From: Salipaludibacillus agaradhaerens
Lineage (GTDB): Bacteria > Bacillota > Bacilli > Bacillales > Salisediminibacteriaceae
DNA: 64,000 nt
Direction: 5' to 3'
NCBI RefSeq assembly: GCF_002019735.1
Contig: NZ_KV917378.1
Span: 3,746,869 to 3,810,868, forward strand
The position numbers were made by a program, and so were the translations under genes. How positions within the stretch are numbered: the first letter of the stretch is position 1; each line of letters opens with the position of its first letter. Under the pieces are notes generated by a model. The model saw nothing but the letters and a program-made list of their open reading frames with translations, did not search any database and was not told the origin of the DNA. Positions 25,336 to 34,282 of this stretch are shown here, piece after piece.

Positions 25336-26331
25336 TCGTTTCACATAAATCAGTTCATCCCCTTGCTGTAAGACACATTTTTCTGAAGGGTGAAGAATCG
25401 CTTCATGAGCACGGCAAATGCCAAGAAGGAACCGATCAGACGTACTAGCTTGATTGCAAATAGTCCCGAACTTCTTTCCGATATAGTCGGGAGGTAATGG
25501 TGCTATACAAAGGTGCTTCGTTTGATTCTGAGTGATAAGCTTTCTAATAACGTCGATTAACCCATGATGGTGGGTGCCATTCGTCAGCAACATCCCCACG
25601 TGCTGAGAGGCTTCTATAATTTCATCGGCTCCGGCCCTTTTAGCATTTTTATATTGCTCTGAGGTGAGTAATTCAGCGATGGTATAGGTAGTCGGAGCCA
25701 ATCCTTTCACTGTGAGTAATGTTAGGATCGTATTGGCGTCAGCAAGCCTTTCTTCAACATGTAAACTAGCGGTAATGACAATCGTATCAGCGTGTCCTAT
25801 ATTAGCGCGAGTTAATGTCTCATCTAATTTAGGATTTCCTTTGATGAAGCGAACATAGCGATATTGAACAGGAAGCTGTAGTAATGTTTCATCGACTAGC
25901 ACGATGGATTTGGATGGGGAAAGTTGGTGCGTTTGCTCAATCAGTAGCTTACTTCGTTCATTCCAGCCGATGATTAATAAATGGCTTGCATGCTGAGCTG
26001 TACCTAACCCCTTTTCAGATTGCTCTTTAATCAACAGTGTAGAAGCAGCCAAGTTTGTAACAAAAAATGAAAATAACGCTATACCTACGACAATTAACAA
26101 AATACCTAAAAGTCGTCCGGTTATGGACTTTGGTACGAAATCGCCGTAGCCTACCGTTGAAATGGTAACGATAGCCCACCAGATACCATCTAATAAGGAA
26201 TCAAAAGTATTAGGCTCTAATGTGTGGATGGCCGCTCCAGCTAAAGCAACGAAGAGCGACACGCCGAGAATAATTTTAAGTAAGACCATCTTTTTTTCAT
26301 AGAGTTCAGACAATAACGTTTCACGAAACAT
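25333..26331 (-). CDS. yugO: Potassium channel protein YugO-like
   Basis: 332 aa. It has helix 1 (about 17-37), a pore helix and selectivity filter TISTVGYGDFVP (about 56-68), helix 2 (about 73-97), and then a cytoplasmic RCK/TrkA-N domain starting HLLIIGWNERSKLLIEQ. This is the architecture of a two-TM K+ channel gated by a ligand on the RCK domain. B. subtilis YugO, located near pgi and yugN, has been linked to biofilm signalling by K+. No mstX-like gene precedes it here. Its stop codon lies in the end of a family A repeat. Confidence 0.9.
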   Translation of the reverse strand: MFRETLLSELYEKKMVLLKIILGVSLFVALAGAAIHTLEPNTFDSLLDGIWWAIVTISTVGYGDFVPKSITGRLLGILLIVVGIALFSFFVTNLAASTLLIKEQSEKGLGTAQHASHLLIIGWNERSKLLIEQTHQLSPSKSIVLVDETLLQLPVQYRYVRFIKGNPKLDETLTRANIGHADTIVITASLHVEERLADANTILTLLTVKGLAPTTYTIAELLTSEQYKNAKRAGADEIIEASQHVGMLLTNGTHHHGLIDVIRKLITQNQTKHLCIAPLPPDYIGKKFGTICNQASTSDRFLLGICRAHEAILHPSEKCVLQQGDELIYVKR

Positions 26332-26433
26332 GTGCGTCTTCCTTTCTAACTTCTATCTTTCCATTATGGGCAAAATAAGGTGCATTCCATTCATGAGTTT
26401 GTTACGATAGAACAGGTGAAGGAGGTCGGGGCC

Positions 26434-26592
26434 ATGATTCAAGCACTGATTTTTACGATAACTATATTTATAGGATGGCTCATTTTCGACGCTATCAAAC
26501 ATAAAAAGCTCCTGAAAGAAAATATCATTTCCGGTCTTTTAACAGCGGTGGTTGCGGGTGTTTTTTGGTATATACTTTTTATAGTGTTTTAA
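26434..26592 (+). CDS. Small two-helix membrane protein, 52 aa
   Basis: The ATG at 26434 has AAGGAGG upstream; a longer frame from 26380 has no ribosome site. Helix one is IQALIFTITIFIGWLIFDAI, a basic KHKKLLKEN loop follows, and helix two is LLTAVVAGVFWYILFIVF. It is divergent from yugO and convergent with the phosphatidyltransferase gene. No family is recognised. Confidence 0.65.
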   Translation: MIQALIFTITIFIGWLIFDAIKHKKLLKENIISGLLTAVVAGVFWYILFIVF

Positions 26593-26613
26593 TCCCAATT
26601 AAAAGATTTCACG

Positions 26614-27153
26614 CTAATGGCCACTGCTTATGAAAAGGCTTTTTCGATTAGCTTGAAAATGATGTGACGTTAAATGAATGAGTAGTTCTTCAACGGCAGA
26701 AAAGCTAGCAAGGATACAAACGGGGATAACGAATACATCTAGCGGGAAAAAAATGAATGAAATCGGTAAAATACTCAATGTTAATCCGGTCAGTTTGTTT
26801 CCATAGGAATGGACAATACCAAACGTTTTGCACTTCAAAACTACAATAATAAGCGATGTTGCTCTGATGAAGGCGATTATGATAACCAAATAAATAATGA
26901 GCGTAGTTGGATTAATAATCCCATACAAAACATACATTAAAATTATGAACGTGATCATATCAGCGAACGAATCAAGTTTTGCACCAAAACGACTTTCCGT
27001 GTCGGTCTTTCTTGCTATATAACCGTCTAAGCCATCGCTAATGAAACACATGAAATATAGTGTGAAAAATAGACCTCCTAAAGGTTCGACTAAAAGTAAA
27101 AAGGGAGAAAGAACAATTCTAAAGAGTGAAAGGTAATTAGGGATAGAACTCAC
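26614..27153 (-). CDS. CDP-alcohol phosphatidyltransferase family protein
   Basis: 179 aa with about five to six membrane helices. The family signature is complete: D in ISDGLDGYIARKTDTESRFG then AKLDSFAD, matching D-x2-DG-x2-AR-x8-G-x3-D-x3-D. It transfers a phosphatidyl group from CDP-diacylglycerol to an alcohol such as glycerol-phosphate or serine in the membrane. Size and the N-terminal SIPNYLSLFRI are PgsA-like, but this is probably a paralogue since it is monocistronic and outside the usual pgsA context. The GTG start at 27153 follows AGGTG. Confidence 0.85.
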   Translation of the reverse strand: MSSIPNYLSLFRIVLSPFLLLVEPLGGLFFTLYFMCFISDGLDGYIARKTDTESRFGAKLDSFADMITFIILMYVLYGIINPTTLIIYLVIIIAFIRATSLIIVVLKCKTFGIVHSYGNKLTGLTLSILPISFIFFPLDVFVIPVCILASFSAVEELLIHLTSHHFQANRKSLFISSGH

Positions 27154-27343
27154 TTCACACCTCGCCGCTGATTTTTCTTAATCATACACTTAACAATCTT
27201 AACAATTAAAAAATGACTATGTTATTTGGGGCAACCTAGTCGCCTTTTTCATTTAAACACAATGATGGACAATATTTGATTAACACATCGGCATTTAAAT
27301 ATGACATAATTTAAATTATTTTTAAAAAATTTAAGAAAAAAGC

Positions 27344-27372
27344 TTGCGAAATGACAAACTTCTGTTTATAAT
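27344..27372 (+). promoter_or_regulatory. Promoter of tRNA-Ala
   Basis: TTGCGA, a 17-bp spacer and TATAAT end 36 bp before the mature tRNA 5' end. Confidence 0.82.
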
Positions 27373-27408
27373 TTTAAATTGTGAGTCATATTTTACATAA
27401 TCTTTTAC

Positions 27409-27484
27409 GGGGCATTAGCTCAGCTGGGAGAGCGCAACACTGGCAGTGTTGAGGTCAGCGGTTCGAGCCCGCTATGCTCCACCA
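27409..27484 (+). tRNA. tRNA-Ala (GGC)
   Basis: Acceptor GGGGCAT pairs with ATGCTCC (one G-T pair), the anticodon is GGC in CTGGCAG, the T-loop is TTCGAGC, and CCA is encoded. It is a lone tRNA gene with its own promoter and a downstream terminator. Confidence 0.97.
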
Positions 27485-27606
27485 TTAACATGTGAATGAT
27501 TAAGAATTTTTACATAGAGGTTCATATGGGCGGTAAACTAGTAAACGTGGTGGGAACTATGAACACTGTCCACATAATTTTTTTACGTGTTATACATATT
27601 GGGACC

Positions 27607-27655
27607 AACGACGCATTTTCTCGCAAAGACGAGGAGGTGTGTCGTTTTTTAATTT
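27607..27655 (+). terminator. Terminator of tRNA-Ala
   Basis: A 9-bp outer stem AACGACGCA/TGTGTCGTT encloses an inner CTCG/CGAG hairpin and is followed by TTTTTAATTTT. Confidence 0.75.
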
Positions 27656-27836
27656 TCGTTGATGGAGGAATAAGCAAAGGGGAATTTTGGGGTATTAAAC
27701 ACAAATAACTGATAATTAATGATAAAAAATGTTAATATGACAATATAAGGTTTAGTTTGTTGGCTAAGTGAATGAATTATGAGCGATGTAACATCATTTT
27801 TATTTTAATAGATCAGAACAGTAGAGGAGAATTAAA

Positions 27837-28184
27837 ATGATTGAGGGAAAAGTTAATATTAAACAACTTACTGATTCTATAAAAAAACAATATGATAATT
27901 TTGTATTGGCGAATATTAACGATCATTGTGTTCGAGTAGCTGTCTTTGAAGGCGTATATGAATGGCATAGCCATCCAGATTCAGATGAAAGTTTTTTAGT
28001 ACTCGAGGGTGAGTTACAAATAGACATAGAGGGATTAGAAGAGCCTATTATTTTACAGCCACAAGATTTTTACACCGTGACGGCAGGAATAGTACATAGA
28101 ACGCGAGCTAGCTGCAGAACCGTCAATTTGTGTTTTGAAAAAGACGAGGCTGAAACGGTTTTTATCACAGATAACCGTCCATAA
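27837..28184 (+). CDS. Cupin-domain protein
   Basis: 115 aa. A single cupin barrel shows motif 1 as WHSHPDSDESFLVLEGELQI (His, His, Glu) and motif 2 as DFYTVTAGIVHRTRA (final His), so a metal site is likely. Small cupins of this type are dioxygenases, isomerases or sugar-binding proteins; none can be chosen. The last eight codons (FITDNRP and stop) are encoded by the start of a family A repeat at 28164, so the original C-terminus has probably been replaced or extended. GAGGAG precedes the ATG. Confidence 0.85.
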   Translation: MIEGKVNIKQLTDSIKKQYDNFVLANINDHCVRVAVFEGVYEWHSHPDSDESFLVLEGELQIDIEGLEEPIILQPQDFYTVTAGIVHRTRASCRTVNLCFEKDEAETVFITDNRP

Positions 28185-28276
28185 ACCTCCCTGCCCAAAA
28201 TAGAGAGCGGGAGGTCATTCTATTTAGATTGGGGTAACGGTCGGTAATGTTCTAATTGAAGGGAAAGTTCGTTTTA
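28164..28276 (+). repeat. Family A intergenic repeat, copy 4 (short form)
   Basis: It starts ATCACAGATAACCGTCCA, has a hairpin CCTCCCTGC-CCAAAATAGAGA-GCGGGAGG, then GTAACGGTCGGTAATG, and ends near TTCGTTTTA. Stem bases differ from copy 3 but keep pairing. Its first 21 bases overlap the end of the cupin gene. Confidence 0.9.
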
Positions 28277-28362
28277 TTTTACGCTTTTTGTTTTATATGT
28301 GAGTAAGCTGGGAATATGTGCTCTAACTCTTATTTTAATTGAAAGAGAAAGGAGCATGATTT

Positions 28363-29790
28363 ATGCGACAGCAAACGAAACACTTTATTAATGGTGAATG
28401 GCTTGAATCGACTGGATCAGAGACGATAGACGTAATTAATCCAGCAACTGAGGAGGTAATCGGAACCATTAGCTCAGGGACTGAAGAAGATTTAAATAAA
28501 GCGGTGAAAGCTGCCCGTCAAGCATTTCCTTCGTTTTCTAAGTCCACAAAAGAAGAACGTATTCACTGGCTCGAAAACATTGTGGAAGGGTATGAAGCGA
28601 GAAAGGATGAGCTTGTCAATATCATGACAGATGAACTTGGGGCACCTCTATCTGTATCTGAAGATGTACATTATCATATGGGCCTTGGTCATTTTAAACA
28701 AGCTGCAGAGTCCCTTTCATCCTATTCCTTTGAAGAGGAAAGAGGCGGTCATACTTTGAGGAAGGAATCAGTCGGTGTGAGCGGTCTTATTACGCCGTGG
28801 AATTTCCCTACAAATCAGGTGTCAACAAAGATAGCCAGTGCTATTGCCGCTGGGAGTCCTGTCGTCCTGAAACCCGCTTCTAAAACGCCGTTTGCAGCGA
28901 TGATTTTAGCTGAAATCATCGATGAAGCAGGTGTCCCTAAAGGGGCTTTTAACTTAGTGAATGGCTCAGGGTCTGTGATTGGTAATGGGATAAGCAAACA
29001 TCCTGACATCGATTTTGTTTCTTTTACAGGGTCTGGCTCAGTAGGGGAAAAAATCATGCAAAACGCTGCCCCTACAATTAAAAAGGTGGCGTTAGAGCTA
29101 GGAGGTAAATCGCCAATTGTCGTCTTAGGTGATGCTGATGTGGAAGAAGCGGCTAAAACAGCACTTTCAAATATTATGACTAATACGGGTCAAGTGTGCT
29201 CGGCTGGTACACGTGTTATCATTCCACATGCTATGAAAAAAGAATTTGAAGATAAAATAGTAGAGCTCCTGCCAACCTTCCCAGTGGGAGATCCACGTAA
29301 GGAAGGCATAGCCACAGGGCCATTAGTGTCAAAAGATCAATGGGATACCGTTCAGTCGTATATAGAAAAAGGTGAAAAAGAAGCCACAATGCTCGTTGGG
29401 GGAACCGGCAAGCCAGAAGGACTGGAAACGGGTTACTACGCAAGACCAACAATTTTTACCGATGTATCGAACGATGCGGTTATTGCCCAGGAGGAAATCT
29501 TTGGCCCTGTTACGACAATTATTGCGTACGAGGATTTAGAAGAAGCGATTGATATTGCCAATGACACAGTATATGGATTGGCCGGCTTTGTTGTCGGTAA
29601 AAATCCAGAAACTTTGCAACACGTTGCGTCAAACTTACGTGCCGGTCGAATAACAGTGAATAACACTGAGACGGACTTTAACGGGCCTTTTGGTGGCTAC
29701 AAGCAGTCTGGAATTGGCCGGGAATGGGGAGACTTTGGTATTGAAGAATATCTAGAAATTAAATCTGTGCACGGCATGCCAGCGTCATAA
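28363..29790 (+). CDS. NAD(P)-dependent aldehyde dehydrogenase
   Basis: 475 aa, ALDH superfamily. Landmarks are ITPWNFPTNQVSTKIASAIA, VVLKPASKTPFAAMILAEI, SFTGSGSVGEKIM, the Glu in KKVALELGGKSPIVVL, the catalytic Cys in NTGQVCSAGTRVIIP, and EEIFGPVTTIIAYED. It is a soluble dehydrogenase oxidising an unidentified aldehyde to the acid; it resembles DhaS/YcbD-like enzymes of bacilli. AAAGGAG precedes the ATG. It is followed by a hairpin, so it seems monocistronic. Confidence 0.9.
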   Translation: MRQQTKHFINGEWLESTGSETIDVINPATEEVIGTISSGTEEDLNKAVKAARQAFPSFSKSTKEERIHWLENIVEGYEARKDELVNIMTDELGAPLSVSEDVHYHMGLGHFKQAAESLSSYSFEEERGGHTLRKESVGVSGLITPWNFPTNQVSTKIASAIAAGSPVVLKPASKTPFAAMILAEIIDEAGVPKGAFNLVNGSGSVIGNGISKHPDIDFVSFTGSGSVGEKIMQNAAPTIKKVALELGGKSPIVVLGDADVEEAAKTALSNIMTNTGQVCSAGTRVIIPHAMKKEFEDKIVELLPTFPVGDPRKEGIATGPLVSKDQWDTVQSYIEKGEKEATMLVGGTGKPEGLETGYYARPTIFTDVSNDAVIAQEEIFGPVTTIIAYEDLEEAIDIANDTVYGLAGFVVGKNPETLQHVASNLRAGRITVNNTETDFNGPFGGYKQSGIGREWGDFGIEEYLEIKSVHGMPAS

Positions 29791-29803
29791 TTGATCGTTG
29801 AGT

Positions 29804-29846
29804 GAGCATCCGGTTTGGTTGTTGTAGCAGCCGAATCGGATGCTTT
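29804..29846 (+). terminator. Hairpin after the aldehyde dehydrogenase gene
   Basis: GAGCATCCGG...TTGG pairs with CCGAA...CGGATGCTT. The T tract is weak, so termination is only likely. Downstream to 30240 I see only a short family D-like sequence at 29923 (AATGAATGTCACGATT). Confidence 0.55.
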
Positions 29847-30241
29847 AGTGTGAAGTAAAAACCATGGCAGCTCTGAATGGTTAGAAGAAAGGACAAAGGG
29901 TTAGAGCATTGTTGTCTAATCAAATGAATGTCACGATTGCACTATCGACACAGACAAGCGCCCATTAATAAATAGTCTTTATCACCGGGACGTTTTTGAA
30001 AAAGAAATGAAGCGAAGACAGGTCTTCGAAAACCCCCACCTGTTGGCTAATCATGGGTATTTTGTATGTTGAATTTGACTATATCAATTAGCTAATTGGT
30101 TGTGGAAAGGAATTGAATACATAAATATTGGTAGTAATACTGTTAATTATAGGCATTTTAATTGACGTATGTAGTGGAGGGGCTTTATTCTAATTCTTAT
30201 AATCTATAAATATCATTTTAATAAAAAGAGAGGGTGTTTGT

Positions 30242-31588
30242 ATGGTAAAAAAAGTTTTTAAAGGTGGCAATATAATAACGATGGATCCTCATATAGGGGA
30301 TCTTGAAAAAGGTGATATTTTAGTTGAAGGTTCTAAGATTATTGATATTCAGAGAGAGATACACATAGATGACAAAGAATGTGAGATTATTGATGCTACC
30401 GATATGATTATTCTGCCAGGTTTCATCGACACCCATCGTCATACGTGGGAATCGCTTATTCGAAACATCGGTGCGGACTGGTCACTACAAACCTATTTAA
30501 GTAGTATTTATTACGGTAATATTGGATCTCTCCGGTCCCCTGATGATGATTATATAGGCAATTTAATAGGTGCACTTGAAGCTCTTGAGGCAGGTGTCAC
30601 AACCATTTTAGATTGGACGATGATTATCTCTCAAGATCATACGGACGAGCTTATTCGAGGTTTACAGGAATCAGGTATTCGAGCAGTATTTGCCCATGGC
30701 TCTCCAGGAGAAGGAACATTTTGGGATAGAGAAAGTGAGCGCGTAAACTTAGAACAGGCGAGATATACGAAGAAAACGCATTTTTCATCAAACGATCAGT
30801 TGATAACGATGGGACTGGCTATTCGTGGACCTGAATTTTCTGCTTGGGAAGCGACTGTAAAAGAAATTGAATTAGCTCGAGAATTAGATGCTATTTGCAG
30901 CATGCATTTAGGGTTTGGCACATGGGGGGCTCAGGACCGTTCTATAGAAAAACTAAATCGCGCAGGTCTACTAGGAAAAGATTTAAACTTTACCCATGCC
31001 AACGCTGTTAGCCCAGAGGAAATAAAGATGCTTGTGGAAAAAGGAGGGTCTGTTTCCGTCACACCAGAAGTAGAGATGATGATGGGGCATGGATACCCAG
31101 CTACGGGCTTATGCTTGGAAAATGGTTTAAACCCAGCATTAGGGGTAGATGTCGTCACGTCCACAGCAGGTGATATGTTTGCCCAAATGAAATTTGCCTT
31201 ACAAGCAGAGCGAGCGCGAGTCAATCAGAAGATGTTGGATGACGGGAATATGCCAGGTCCTGAATTATCTATTTCTGCAAGAAGGATGTTGGAATTAGCG
31301 ACAATCGAGGGGGCTAAAACGTTAAACCTTGATGATAAAGTAGGGTCATTAACCCCAGGGAAAGAAGCAGATATTGTAATGATCCGCACGTCAGATTTGA
31401 ATCTTTTTCCAATAAATGACCCTGTGGGAGCTGTCGTGCAAACGTGTCATGCAGGAAATGTGGATTCAGTGTTCGTAGGTGGGAAACCAATTAAACGCGA
31501 AGGTAAGATGTTAAATATCGATATCACAGGCTTGAAAAAGCAAGCGAACGAGGCAAGAGATGCTATTATGAGTCGCTATCAGCGCTAA
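30242..31588 (+). CDS. Amidohydrolase family metal-dependent hydrolase/deaminase
   Basis: 448 aa of the TrzN/AtzB/SsnA-like cytosine-deaminase-type amidohydrolases. Metal ligands are PGFIDTHRHTWES (His65, His67), CSMHLGFG, FTHANAV and the Asp in ALGVDVVTS. It has a C-terminal KVGSLTPGKEADIVMI motif common to deaminases. Asp immediately before the first His pair (DTHRH) is normal. It likely removes an amino or alkylamino group from a heterocycle; the substrate is unknown. ATG follows AGAGGG. It ends at a strong shared terminator. Confidence 0.85.
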   Translation: MVKKVFKGGNIITMDPHIGDLEKGDILVEGSKIIDIQREIHIDDKECEIIDATDMIILPGFIDTHRHTWESLIRNIGADWSLQTYLSSIYYGNIGSLRSPDDDYIGNLIGALEALEAGVTTILDWTMIISQDHTDELIRGLQESGIRAVFAHGSPGEGTFWDRESERVNLEQARYTKKTHFSSNDQLITMGLAIRGPEFSAWEATVKEIELARELDAICSMHLGFGTWGAQDRSIEKLNRAGLLGKDLNFTHANAVSPEEIKMLVEKGGSVSVTPEVEMMMGHGYPATGLCLENGLNPALGVDVVTSTAGDMFAQMKFALQAERARVNQKMLDDGNMPGPELSISARRMLELATIEGAKTLNLDDKVGSLTPGKEADIVMIRTSDLNLFPINDPVGAVVQTCHAGNVDSVFVGGKPIKREGKMLNIDITGLKKQANEARDAIMSRYQR

Positions 31589-31591
31589 AAT

Positions 31592-31631
31592 AAAACATCC
31601 CGTTCTGAGGTGCCACAGAACGGGATGTTTT
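31592..31631. terminator. Bidirectional terminator
   Basis: A perfect 15-bp stem AAAACATCCCGTTCT/AGAACGGGATGTTTT with a 10-nt loop lies between the convergent amidohydrolase and trhA genes. Confidence 0.93.
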
Positions 31632-31646
31632 CTATTCGATACGCTC

Positions 31647-32297
31647 TCATTGAGGTAAAAGGGTTAAGACTGAAAAAAAGTGCATAATACTTCCTGCCAG
31701 AACAAAAAGATGCCATAGAGCATGATGGTAGAGAAAACCACGCCATACATAAAAAATAGATCCTACTGTATAAAGCACACCTCCCACAACTAAATAGACA
31801 ATACCTTGAGGAGGGACATTGGCGATTAAAGGCTTCCAAACGAATACAATCATCCAGCCTAATACGACATATAAAAAGGTTGAAGCATGTAAAAAGCGTT
31901 TCACGAAGAAAGATTTAAATATTGTTCCGCCAATAGCAAGTCCCCATACAATTCCAAAAAGCGTCCAACCTAAAGGACCATTTGCTGCGATAAATAAAAA
32001 AGGTGTATATGTTCCTGCAATGAAAAAGTAAATCGAGGAGTGATCTAATATTTCAAAAATATCTTTTACTTTCCCTGCCGGAAAGCTGTGTAATAAAGTG
32101 GATGATGTGTAGAGTAAAACCATCGAGAATCCGAATAATGAAAAACTAACGACATGCCAAGCAGTTCCGTATAACACAGAAGATACAACTAAGATGACGA
32201 GAGCTGCTATGCTTAATAGGACACCAATGCCATGAATAATGGCATTAGCAAGTTCCTCTTTTTTAGTGAAAGTGTGTGTATTAGACAGTGGGATCAT
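31647..32297 (-). CDS. trhA: TrhA/hemolysin III family membrane protein
   Basis: 216 aa with seven transmembrane helices. Family motifs are present: ANAIIHGIGVLLSIAALV, LLYTSSTLLHSF, EILDHSSIYFFIAGTYTPF (conserved His and Ser), and YHHALWHLFVLAGSIMHFF. It belongs to the PAQR-like hemolysin III family (YqfA/TrhA), implicated in membrane energetics or fluidity. Despite the name, haemolysis is not implied. The ATG at 32297 directly abuts a purine run, so ribosome-site spacing is poor; the start could be a few codons later. Confidence 0.88.
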   Translation of the reverse strand: MIPLSNTHTFTKKEELANAIIHGIGVLLSIAALVILVVSSVLYGTAWHVVSFSLFGFSMVLLYTSSTLLHSFPAGKVKDIFEILDHSSIYFFIAGTYTPFLFIAANGPLGWTLFGIVWGLAIGGTIFKSFFVKRFLHASTFLYVVLGWMIVFVWKPLIANVPPQGIVYLVVGGVLYTVGSIFYVWRGFLYHHALWHLFVLAGSIMHFFSVLTLLPQ

Positions 32298-32542
32298 CCC
32301 CTTTTTTAAAAGTAAACGATAAATCTTTAGAACATCACCTAGTTAACAAACAGCACGATAATCGTATCATACGTTAGAATGCACGTAAGTGTCTACTCCT
32401 TAGTTTTTTTACTTTTATGTAAGGCCGAACTGTTCGCATAAGGAAAGCAGAATGTGAATTAACAGGAACTTCTGATATATAAGGATGAAAGAGAGTAAGA
32501 TGTCTCATACTAGTACAAGAGAAAATATGGAGGTGTTTTTTT

Positions 32543-32746
32543 GTGAACGAATTATCCTTAAAAGAATTGACTAGTGTAGAAGACGAGATAAGAACTGAGG
32601 AAATTTTAGCTAAAACGATTAACTGGTGTGCTAGCCAGTGCGATGATCCTGAAATTAGAGGGGTATTAGAAGGAATTGCAGAACAACACCAATTGAGAGT
32701 AGCCGAAATTTCTCAATACTTTAATCGTTCTCATTTAACACAATAA
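32543..32746 (+). CDS. Small protein paired with CotF-like coat protein
   Basis: 67 aa from GTG 32543 with GGAGGTG upstream. It is helical, with LTSVEDEIRTEEILAKTINW, a CASQCDDPEI turn and IAEQHQLRVAEISQYFN. It looks like the N-terminal helix pair of CotF-type spore coat proteins. It is followed after 15 bp by a second CotF-domain protein, so the two may form one coat subunit pair. Assignment rests on similarity from memory. Confidence 0.65.
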   Translation: MNELSLKELTSVEDEIRTEEILAKTINWCASQCDDPEIRGVLEGIAEQHQLRVAEISQYFNRSHLTQ

Positions 32747-32764
32747 TACATAGGAGGACTGATG

Positions 32765-33061
32765 ATGCCAAATAATATGGATGGCCGTGGACTAACAGAT
32801 AGAGAAATGCTTCAGCTTTGTTTGGAACTTGAAAAAGGACGATGTAGAAGTGCTGCCAATGTCCTCATGGAGACGAGTCATAAAGATCTTAGAGATATTT
32901 ATGAAGGTTGTTTTGCAAATGCGAAAGACAGTCAATATGACCTATACGAAATCCTTCACAGTAAAGGATGGTACATTCAGTCACAAGCAACCAACGAAGA
33001 TGTGACACGTGTCCGAGAAGAAATGCGCAACAACCTACATCCCGATGATCAATTTATGTAA
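32765..33061 (+). CDS. CotF-family spore coat protein
   Basis: 98 aa from the second of two adjacent ATGs, chosen for 7-nt spacing from GGAGG (the first ATG at 32762 would add one Met). The CotF domain is visible as LTDREMLQLCLELEKGRCRS, ANVLMETSHKDLRDIYEGCF and KDSQYDLYEILHSKGWYIQS. Likely a structural component of the spore coat. It is co-transcribed with the preceding small gene and ends in a terminator. Confidence 0.8.
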   Translation: MPNNMDGRGLTDREMLQLCLELEKGRCRSAANVLMETSHKDLRDIYEGCFANAKDSQYDLYEILHSKGWYIQSQATNEDVTRVREEMRNNLHPDDQFM

Positions 33062-33067
33062 GGAAAG

Positions 33068-33103
33068 AGTCTCACACGTCGTTTTCGGCCGTGAGACTTT
33101 TTT
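33068..33103 (+). terminator. Terminator of the coat protein pair
   Basis: AGTCTCAC-A-CG/...GC-C-GTGAGACT forms a stem followed by TTTTT. Confidence 0.9.
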
Positions 33104-33348
33104 CAATTGAGCGAGGTGGAATGGTTTTATAGTGCAAAGGTTTTGCCTTGGTAAGTGAATCAATTTTACAATGACGTTTTTCACGAGCGATAAAACGACT
33201 AATATTTATTAATTTGGATGATAACAATAGCCGAAACATAAGATGGGGGCTCCTCCCGGAGGATAAAACGCAGTCTGAAGGTCCACTACTGCGAGGAATT
33301 ACCGAGCAAAAGTTAGCTGAAGACAAGCACTCGGGAAAGCATCCGTCT

Positions 33349-33417
33349 GAAGTGAAAGCTACATTCAATATTCGGGTTTTAACATCATATTTTGAATGAT
33401 GGCATTCCTTTAGTATA
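33349..33417 (+). repeat. Family C repeat, copy 1
   Basis: 69 bp (GAAGTGAA...ATTCA...ACATCaTATTTTGAAT...ATTCCTT) align with 35478-35546. The preceding 150 bp (33200-33348, with TCGGGAAAGCATCCGTCTG) resembles, from memory, a GC-rich repeat common between Bacillaceae genes. The overlapping short ORFs in this stretch are not convincing. Confidence 0.55.
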
Positions 33418-33476
33418 GCCCTATTAAAAACGTCATTTTATTGGGAGTGACACCTGAATTAATAAGGTGATAGACT

Positions 33477-34142
33477 TTATTTTCTTAACTCCTCTAAAAT
33501 TAAAGGTATTCCCTTCAAATCTTCCACTATGAAGTCTGCTTTAACGTTCTCCCATTGATTGTCTCTTTTCCACACAGCTTTCATACCTACATTTTGAGAA
33601 GCTTGTATATCGTTTTCTGGATGATCGCCGACATATATGCTTTCAGATGGTAAAACATTGAGATTTTTTAAAGCTTTTTGAAAGATTTGTGGTTTAGGCT
33701 TTTTCATTCCTTCCCATTCGGATATAACAATTGTTTCAAAGTAGTTTTCAATACCTAAAGCCTTAATATTATCCAGTTGGAACTGCCCTTTACCATTCGT
33801 TATCATTCCAACGACAAGGTTATAATCCTTTAATTTTTCTAACGTACTAATAAGGTTAGGGAACGGAACACAGCTATAGTGAAATTGACTGATATAATCT
33901 TGGAGTAATTCTTCCCAAGTCAAACCAGTAATAGCAAATTCATCGATTAACTGTCGATAGACCTTATCTTTCCACACATATCCTCTTTTATCGAGTTCTA
34001 TGAATCTAGTTATGTATTTTTCCATTGGGACATGACTAACCCAATGATTAAATCGCTTGTATTGCTTCTCAATAAATAGAAGTACCGATGCATCTCGATT
34101 TAACAAAGTGCCATCTAAATCAAATAAAACCGCTTTGAGAAT
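33477..34142 (-). CDS. HAD-superfamily hydrolase with apparent AUU start
   Basis: The catalytic motif I (VLFDLDGTLLNRD) lies upstream of every ATG, GTG or TTG that is in frame, except a TTG inside the motif itself. Going upstream the frame meets a TGA at once, and the only position with a ribosome site (AAGGAG, 9-nt gap) is an ATT codon at 34140-34142. This gives a 221-aa protein. Other motifs are VVGMITNGKGQFQ (motif II), the Lys in WEGMKKPKPQIFQKAL (III) and IYVGDHPENDIQASQNVGMK (IV). It is a C1-cap, phosphoglycolate-phosphatase-like phosphatase; the substrate is unknown. Confidence 0.82.
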   Translation of the reverse strand: MLKAVLFDLDGTLLNRDASVLLFIEKQYKRFNHWVSHVPMEKYITRFIELDKRGYVWKDKVYRQLIDEFAITGLTWEELLQDYISQFHYSCVPFPNLISTLEKLKDYNLVVGMITNGKGQFQLDNIKALGIENYFETIVISEWEGMKKPKPQIFQKALKNLNVLPSESIYVGDHPENDIQASQNVGMKAVWKRDNQWENVKADFIVEDLKGIPLILEELRK

Positions 34143-34282
34143 AGTCTTTCACTCCTTAAAGTATGCATTCCCTAATTTTTGTGTATCATTGTTTTAAAAG
34201 AATAATCAGTATGAGATAAACTTTTTTCGATTTGCTGTTTCAACACTATCTTTTCCAAAAAAATCACACAAAGTTCACGTTT

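Noticed and set aside
27496-27708. Plus-strand 70-aa ORF after tRNA-Ala
   Set aside because: It runs through the tRNA terminator hairpin and has no ribosome site.
33072-33399. Overlapping short ORFs on both strands
   Set aside because: They overlap a terminator and family C/GC-rich repeat sequence, with no start signals or family match.
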